Below, in pieces: positions 59,801-64,000 of a DNA stretch of 64,000 bases. Under the pieces are notes generated by a model. That model was not told the origin of the DNA, did not search any database, and saw only the letters and a program-made list of their open reading frames with translations. Position numbers and translations under genes: made by a program. This DNA is from Pseudomonas putida (GTDB taxonomy: Bacteria; Pseudomonadota; Gammaproteobacteria; Pseudomonadales; Pseudomonadaceae), in contig NZ_MKZO01000079.1 of NCBI RefSeq assembly GCF_001941965.1, forward strand, positions 62,001 through 126,000, read 5' to 3'. Position 1 is the first letter of the stretch; each line of letters starts with the position of its first letter.

Positions 59801-62196
59801 ACTTCCCGACCGACCTGCCGGCGTTCTTCCGCCAGCGGGTGCGCTCGATGCTGCTGGATGAGGTGATCCATACCGACGGGCTGTCCCACGAACAGATGAT
59901 CGGCGACAGCCAGTTGCAAGCCTTCGCCGCCCACTTCCCCGAGCTGACCGCCCTGGATATCCGCCGTGGTCACTGGAACATGGGCCTGCCGCAGATGCTC
60001 ACCCGGGCCTGGCCAAAGCTCTCGGCCCTGGGCCTGCGCGAGATCTTCATTTTTCTCGCCGAGCAGGACTTCAAGGCGCTGTCTGCCCTGAAGCAACTGC
60101 GCTGGCTCGACCTGCGCGGCATGCAATTGGTCGATATGCCCGACACGGCTCTCGATGGCCTGACCCTGGACTACCTGGGCCTCGACTGGATGGGCCTGCA
60201 GACCTGGCCGCGCTGGCTGCACAACGGGGCCCTGGCGCGGATCGGCGAGCTGTCGCTGCTGGGCAATCACCTTAGCGAACTGCCCTCGGCGATCCTGCGC
60301 AACGCCGAGGCGGTGGAGCACCCTACGCGGGTGATCCTGTTGGGCAACCGCTTCGCCTTCCAGGCCCTGCTCGACCTGCGCCTGGCCCAGCGCTTCCTGC
60401 AACGCTTCACCTTCGAACTGGGCCTGACCATGACCATGGAATACGAGCTGAACCGGCGTATCCAGGAGCGCACGCAATTGTGCGATGTGCTGGAGGCCTG
60501 GGTCGATGCGCCGGCCGAAGGCGATACGGTGGTGGCGCCCGAACGCCTGGCCTATCGCAACCGGATCAGCATGGCGTTGCTCGAATACTGGCGCGACAGC
60601 CTGCGCGGCGAAGGCGTTGCCCTGTTGTCCCTGGAAGACGTGGCCCTGGACCACTTCCCCGAAGCGCTGCCGGCGTATTTCTACGACCGCGTGCGGCGCC
60701 TCGACCTGACCCGTTTCACCGCCTTGGAAACGGTGCTCGAGCGCTTTATCCGGCAGTTCCCGCAATTGGCGGAGCTGTCGTTGATCACCGGCGAACCGGC
60801 CTTGCGGCGGGTGCCGGAAAGCCTGGAAGGGTTCACCAACCTGCGCGAGCTGGCCCTGGTGCGCATGGGCCTGACGGTCGATCAGGCGGCCATGGAGCGC
60901 TTCGCCCGCATGCCGGTGCTGTCCTCGCTGCAACTGGATGGCAACCGCCTTGGCGAAATCACCGATGTGTCGATGTTCAACCAGCGCTACCTGACCTTCC
61001 TCGGCCTTGGGCAGATGCAGATCGCCGCCTGGCCGGAGTGGCTCAGCGAACTGCTGCCCCATGGCATCGAACAACTGAACCTGGATGACAATCTGCTGAC
61101 CGAACTGCCGGCGCAACTGCTGGACAACCACCGCATGGTGGACGGCGCCACGGAAATCGTCCTGCACAACAACCCGCTGAGCCGCGACACCATGATCCGT
61201 GCGCACACCTCGCAGCGCTACAACCGTCCCTACTCCTTCACCATGGACCTGCCGGCGGACATCGCCGAGATGGGGCCGGATATGCACTCCTCGGACTCCG
61301 AAGGGGCCTTTTCCCCGGAGGATGCCGATCCGGTGCAGGACAATCCGGCCGAGGTCTGGCGCACCGATGATGCCGGGCAGGACGAACGCAACCAGGCGAT
61401 CTGGGAAGGCCTGCGTGGCGGCGAAGACGCCGGATCCTTGCTCGGCCTGATCATGCGCCTGCGCCACAGCGCCGATTACCGGACCCTCAACACCCGCACG
61501 GAGCTGGTGGAGCGGGTGTGGAAGGTGCTGGCGGCGGCGCAGGCCGATACGGAACTGCGCCTGGCCCTCAATGGCATGGCCGAGGAGCCGCTGCGCCAGG
61601 TGCAGCGCCACGACACCTGTCCCGACGGGATTCGCCTGGAGTTCAACCAGATGGAACTGCAGGTCTACACCCACCAGGCCCTGCGCGACATTCCCGAGGC
61701 CAACCGCGGGCCGGTGCTGTTCCGCCTGATGCGCAGTGTGTTCCGTGCGCAGACCCTCGACCGCCTGGCGCGGGAGCGCGCCGCCGGCCGGGACGAAGCC
61801 GAGGTGCGCCTGGCCTATCGCTTGCGCTGGGCCGAGCAGCTTGAACTTCCCCTGCCGCCGCGGGGCATGCTGTACCGCAGCGATGCCGATATCGCCCCGG
61901 GCGAATTGAACCTGGTACTGGCCTGGATGCAGGCGGAAGAGGCCGGGCCGGGTTTCCTGCAGTTTGCTGCGCAGTGCGATTTCTGGGCCGCCTACCTGCG
62001 CGAAGCCTTCCCCGAGCGCTTCAAGGCGCTCAAGGACACCTTCGAGGCGGCGGTGCTGGACGTGACCGATACGGGCGTGGATGAATCGGCCGAGCACTCG
62101 GCGGCGCGGATCAGGGTGCTCGAAGACAAGTACAAGGCCGATGAAAAGGCCTTGCTGGAGAGCCTGACCTTCGAGCAGTCGCTGGCGCAGCATTGA
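56815..62196 (+). CDS. Giant LRR protein with dermonecrotic-toxin-like region and NEL E3 ubiquitin ligase domain (copy 2)
   Basis: The 1793-residue paralogue of the previous protein shares its start (MDDIHYQTVSQRVPQ), hydrophobic stretch, leucine-rich blocks (about 1040-1170 and 1315-1460), acidic linker (about 1490-1530) and C-terminal NEL-like domain with HDTCPDGI (Cys1602, Asp1604). Differences are spread along the whole length, so the duplication is not very recent. The closest similarity by eye is in the NEL domain and in the hydrophobic region. It is probably expressed from its own leader. Activity and export route are inferred only. Confidence 0.85.
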   Translation: MDDIHYQTVSQRVPQRLVDSSAEQRQALRNKVPPAMPWLEEASGNLLQVIAALDEEYPRHQRHAQAVATVLEQLPNAEAFAEPLLREALKNTFGLDLDVHRTFLFNAGRARIAESHLSTADPVVRAFQAVKAATQSLLRSALQNFEAFEAEEGGMQADRRPARIFFSDNGLAAEPSRDVDLVPERFAALCRSLDLGARYQRLIDQAFSPEPVGDESAEAAASNRQARFKLLEQSSLRLELHLARLRGQIDQACYEELLEVAKNGKAEGDLERSVLRLWDVELTGIVLFFRPGRLGVYMPDEPQQPLQTFPHLQAFHASLRERLKDPAWRNYFLRFIPARQRDPLLARIQRTLFPKVWNAGGWYEERYDPEAVLGLDKQAFSAPLFNVLLQRKMLALRDDGLFHAVPTAVEDHKSTQDKIDYYLGVGFNVLNVAAFVVPGLGEVMLAVNAALLGYEVYEGFDSLARGDREAAWGYFMDVGENLAIIAALGAAGAAAHRFKGNLPLAVRSMRPVTLADGSVRLWQPDLSPFAYEIRLPAGLKADADGLYSFQGRQWLNLDGQYYSVRALLGEEGHGLEHPRRAGAYAPRVQHNGNGGWLSELDTPEQWRGMELFRRQGPLEARVSEEMAGNALRISGVTESELRQTLVDRHRPPALLTDTLRRLALAETSGADTFAADYKAAQAPLSLPAMALQRQFRSLPHVILEEIVGAASAAETGEMTTSGRVPLRLADEARIYQQQVRIARACEGLYLDREISLDSARLMLHSLQSLPHWPAKLRIGLYDGWIEGPRLAGIGEGDEPELGVIWNRQLPGDFCRALFDNIPGVYRERLGLADAGTLWRKLRELRPSRQRLRQWLGLAEIKPAFRSPMRLADGRLGHPLSGRGQAFFTEDELLDKLRMLELEEVHVEDALQALYRSGMDRVAINTRLNTLLGELLELRDALDRWALGSASEHMTLRRQRGRERIGLAVWEHWRRSILPELGQPASRLILFQVSLADFPTDLPAFFRQRVRSMLLDEVIHTDGLSHEQMIGDSQLQAFAAHFPELTALDIRRGHWNMGLPQMLTRAWPKLSALGLREIFIFLAEQDFKALSALKQLRWLDLRGMQLVDMPDTALDGLTLDYLGLDWMGLQTWPRWLHNGALARIGELSLLGNHLSELPSAILRNAEAVEHPTRVILLGNRFAFQALLDLRLAQRFLQRFTFELGLTMTMEYELNRRIQERTQLCDVLEAWVDAPAEGDTVVAPERLAYRNRISMALLEYWRDSLRGEGVALLSLEDVALDHFPEALPAYFYDRVRRLDLTRFTALETVLERFIRQFPQLAELSLITGEPALRRVPESLEGFTNLRELALVRMGLTVDQAAMERFARMPVLSSLQLDGNRLGEITDVSMFNQRYLTFLGLGQMQIAAWPEWLSELLPHGIEQLNLDDNLLTELPAQLLDNHRMVDGATEIVLHNNPLSRDTMIRAHTSQRYNRPYSFTMDLPADIAEMGPDMHSSDSEGAFSPEDADPVQDNPAEVWRTDDAGQDERNQAIWEGLRGGEDAGSLLGLIMRLRHSADYRTLNTRTELVERVWKVLAAAQADTELRLALNGMAEEPLRQVQRHDTCPDGIRLEFNQMELQVYTHQALRDIPEANRGPVLFRLMRSVFRAQTLDRLARERAAGRDEAEVRLAYRLRWAEQLELPLPPRGMLYRSDADIAPGELNLVLAWMQAEEAGPGFLQFAAQCDFWAAYLREAFPERFKALKDTFEAAVLDVTDTGVDESAEHSAARIRVLEDKYKADEKALLESLTFEQSLAQH

Positions 62197-62268
62197 TCCA
62201 TCCGATGTCCGGCGTGGGCTCTGTGGCAGAGTCCACGTCGTTCGCACTTCCTCCGGGAACCCTGGCCC

Positions 62269-62333
62269 TTTTCAAAACCCGCGCCCCGGTCATTAGCCTG
62301 AACGCCCGATTTCAAGGACGAGAGGGCTTCACC
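62269..62333 (+). promoter_or_regulatory. Conserved leader of NEL gene 3
   Basis: TTTTCAAAA (62269-62277), ATTAGCCTGAACGCC (from 62292) and TTTCAAGGACGAGAGGGCTT precede the ATG. The core boxes are as in the other two copies with one extra base in the last segment. Just upstream, CTCCGGGAACCC is shared with the leader region of copy 2. Confidence 0.6.
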
Positions 62334-64000
62334 ATGGCCGATACAGCCACACCCGATATCCATTACCAGACCGTCAGCCGGCGCGTTCCGCAGCACCTGG
62401 TGGACAGCCCGGCGCAGTACCGCCTGGCCCTGCGCGCCAGCGTGCCGAAACCCATGCCCTGGCTGCACGGGCAACCCGAGGTGCTCGCCGCCCTGCAGGA
62501 CGAACAGCAACGTCACCAGGCCCTGGCCGCTTCGGTAGACGGCTTCCTCGCCCAACTGCCCGACGCCCGGGCATTCGCCGAACCGCTGCTGCGCGACGCC
62601 TTGAACAGTACCTTCGGCCTCGACCTGGATGTGCGCCATACCTTTCTCTTCAATGCCGCGCGGGCGCGGGTCGACGAGGCGCGCCTGAGCGGCAGCGACC
62701 CGGTGGTCCGCGCCTTCCAGGTGGTGAAGGCGGCGACCCAGCCCCTGTTACTGGCGGCCCTGCAGAATTTCGAAGCCTTCGAGGCCGAACCGGACGGGAT
62801 GCGCGACGACCGCCGGCCGTCGAGCATCTTCGCCAGCGACAGCGGCGAGGTGCTGGCGCCGAGCCGGGATATCGACCTGCTGCCGGAGCGCTTCGCCGGC
62901 CTGTGTCGCCGCCTGGACTTGGGCGAGCGCTACCAGCGCCTGATCGAGGCGGTGTTCCAGCCGCGGCCCGGGGAAGGGCAGACCGTGGAAAGCGCAACCC
63001 GCGAGCGCCGCGAGGTGTTCCGCCGGTTCGAGCAATCCAGCCTGCGCCTGACCCTGCACCTGGCCCGCCTGCGTTCGTGGATCGACCAGGCGCTGTACGA
63101 GGACCTGCTGGCCGCGGTCAAGGACGAAGCGCCGGCCAGCGCCCTGTTTCTCTGGGAAGTGCAGCTCAATGGCGTGGTCCTGTTCCGCCGTGGCGAGGCC
63201 TTGGTGGTCTATATGCCGGACGAGCCGCAGCAGCCGCTGCAGGTCTTCCAGTCCCTGGACGCTTTCCATGCCTCGTTGCGCGAGCGCCTGAAGGACAGCG
63301 CCTGGCGCGATTACTTCCTGCGTTTCGTCCCGGCCCGCGAGCGGACCCATCTGTTGCAACGCATCCACAGCCACCTGTACCCCAAGGTATGGAATGCCGG
63401 CGGCTGGTACGAGGAGCAGTTCGACGCCAGGGCGTCCCTCGGCCTGGGCAGCAAGGCCATGGACAGGCCGCTGTTCGACTTTCTCCTGCAGCGCAAGATC
63501 GCCGCGCTCAAGGACGACGGGCTGTTCCATGCGGTGCCCACGGCCGCCGAGGACCACAAGTCGCTGGAAGACAAGGTCAGCTACTTCCTGAGCGTCGGCC
63601 TGAACGTGCTCAATGTCGCGGCCTTCGTGGTCCCGGGCCTGGGGCTGGTGATGCTCGGGGTCAATGCCGCGCTGCTCGGCTACGAGGTCTACGAAGGCTT
63701 CGACAGCCTCGCCAAGGGCGAGCGCGAGGAGGCCTGGGGCTATTTCATGGATGTCGCGGAAAACCTTGCGGTCATGGCCGCCCTGGGTGCGGCGGGGGCC
63801 ATCGCCCATCGCTTCGAGGGCAACCTGCCGCTGGCGGTACGCAGCATGCGCCCGGTCACCCTGGCTGACGGCAGCGTGCGCCTGTGGAAGCCCGACCTGC
63901 GGCCGTTTGCCTACGACGTCGAATTGCCGGCCGGCCTGCAGCCCGGCGACAACGGCCTGTACCCGTGGGAAGGGCGCCAGTGGTTGCAACTGGACGGGCG
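62334..64000 (+). CDS. Third NEL-family LRR protein, N-terminal part (runs off the window)
   Basis: At least 555 residues are present without a stop codon. The start MADTATPDIHYQTVSRRV has a five-residue insertion compared with copies 1 and 2 but then aligns with them, including AFAEPLLRDALNSTFGLDLDV, the WNAGGWYEEQ block and the hydrophobic AAFVVPGLGLVMLGVNAALLG region. The leucine-rich and NEL parts are outside the window, so the catalytic domain cannot be checked. It is preceded by the same leader. The window ends inside the dermonecrotic-toxin-like region. Confidence 0.8.
   Translation, partial: MADTATPDIHYQTVSRRVPQHLVDSPAQYRLALRASVPKPMPWLHGQPEVLAALQDEQQRHQALAASVDGFLAQLPDARAFAEPLLRDALNSTFGLDLDVRHTFLFNAARARVDEARLSGSDPVVRAFQVVKAATQPLLLAALQNFEAFEAEPDGMRDDRRPSSIFASDSGEVLAPSRDIDLLPERFAGLCRRLDLGERYQRLIEAVFQPRPGEGQTVESATRERREVFRRFEQSSLRLTLHLARLRSWIDQALYEDLLAAVKDEAPASALFLWEVQLNGVVLFRRGEALVVYMPDEPQQPLQVFQSLDAFHASLRERLKDSAWRDYFLRFVPARERTHLLQRIHSHLYPKVWNAGGWYEEQFDARASLGLGSKAMDRPLFDFLLQRKIAALKDDGLFHAVPTAAEDHKSLEDKVSYFLSVGLNVLNVAAFVVPGLGLVMLGVNAALLGYEVYEGFDSLAKGEREEAWGYFMDVAENLAVMAALGAAGAIAHRFEGNLPLAVRSMRPVTLADGSVRLWKPDLRPFAYDVELPAGLQPGDNGLYPWEGRQWLQLDG

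Overview
The window is a contiguous piece of a GC-rich Pseudomonas chromosome, most likely from the fluorescens lineage in the broad sense. This rests on OprI, CysB, ThrH, an AcnB/prp cluster with AcnD and PrpF, the lpxH-ppiB-glnS-cysS block, and a dozen REP/REPIN elements with the GTGGGAGC-type tail typical of fluorescent pseudomonads. No rRNA, tRNA, prophage, insertion sequence or CRISPR array was seen.

Layout. Bases 1-8100: a small lipoprotein, a CHAD protein, a TesB-like thioesterase, a chemoreceptor, TatD, a periplasmic lytic transglycosylase, DoxX, an unrecognised small ORF and GreB. Bases 8200-13900: a YbbP/YbbA-like ABC transporter diverging with almost no spacer from tesA, a small Cys-containing protein, an L,D-transpeptidase and the murein lipoprotein gene oprI. 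Bases 14400-21700: a GNAT-like protein, DAHP synthase, a 5'-nucleotidase, a universal stress protein, cysB, the APS reductase cysH, thrH and pabB. Bases 21800-24900: a three-gene ATP-grasp ligase / transglutaminase-like 7TM protein / retropepsin-like protease set whose substrate is unknown. Bases 25100-32000: the 2-methylcitrate cycle operon (prpR-type GntR regulator, prpB, prpC, acnD, prpF) for propionate use, followed by convergent acnB. Bases 35200-37500: a DUF1289 protein, a tandem universal stress protein and miaE. Bases 37700-42400: a MarR-controlled tripartite drug efflux operon (OMF, HlyD adaptor, DHA2 pump). Bases 42400-51000: a cystatin-like small protein with a near-ideal Vfr/CRP box, lpxH, ppiB, glnS, cysS, a two-component system and ilvE.

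The right-hand 12.7 kb is the accessory part. Three very large paralogous genes lie head to tail (51265-56670, 56815-62196 and 62334 to the window end). The two complete proteins (about 1,800 residues) have a long dermonecrotic-toxin-like N-terminal region, two leucine-rich blocks, an acidic linker and a C-terminal NEL-type E3 ubiquitin ligase domain with a CxD catalytic motif. Their start regions share a conserved leader. They look like a tandemly amplified family of eukaryote-directed effectors. No secretion system is visible in the window.

Common themes are tight operons with 4-base ATGA or GTGA overlaps (prpR-prpB, marR-OMF, HlyD-DHA2, lpxH-ppiB), REPINs in intergenic gaps (several inside the prp operon), and bidirectional terminators between convergent genes.
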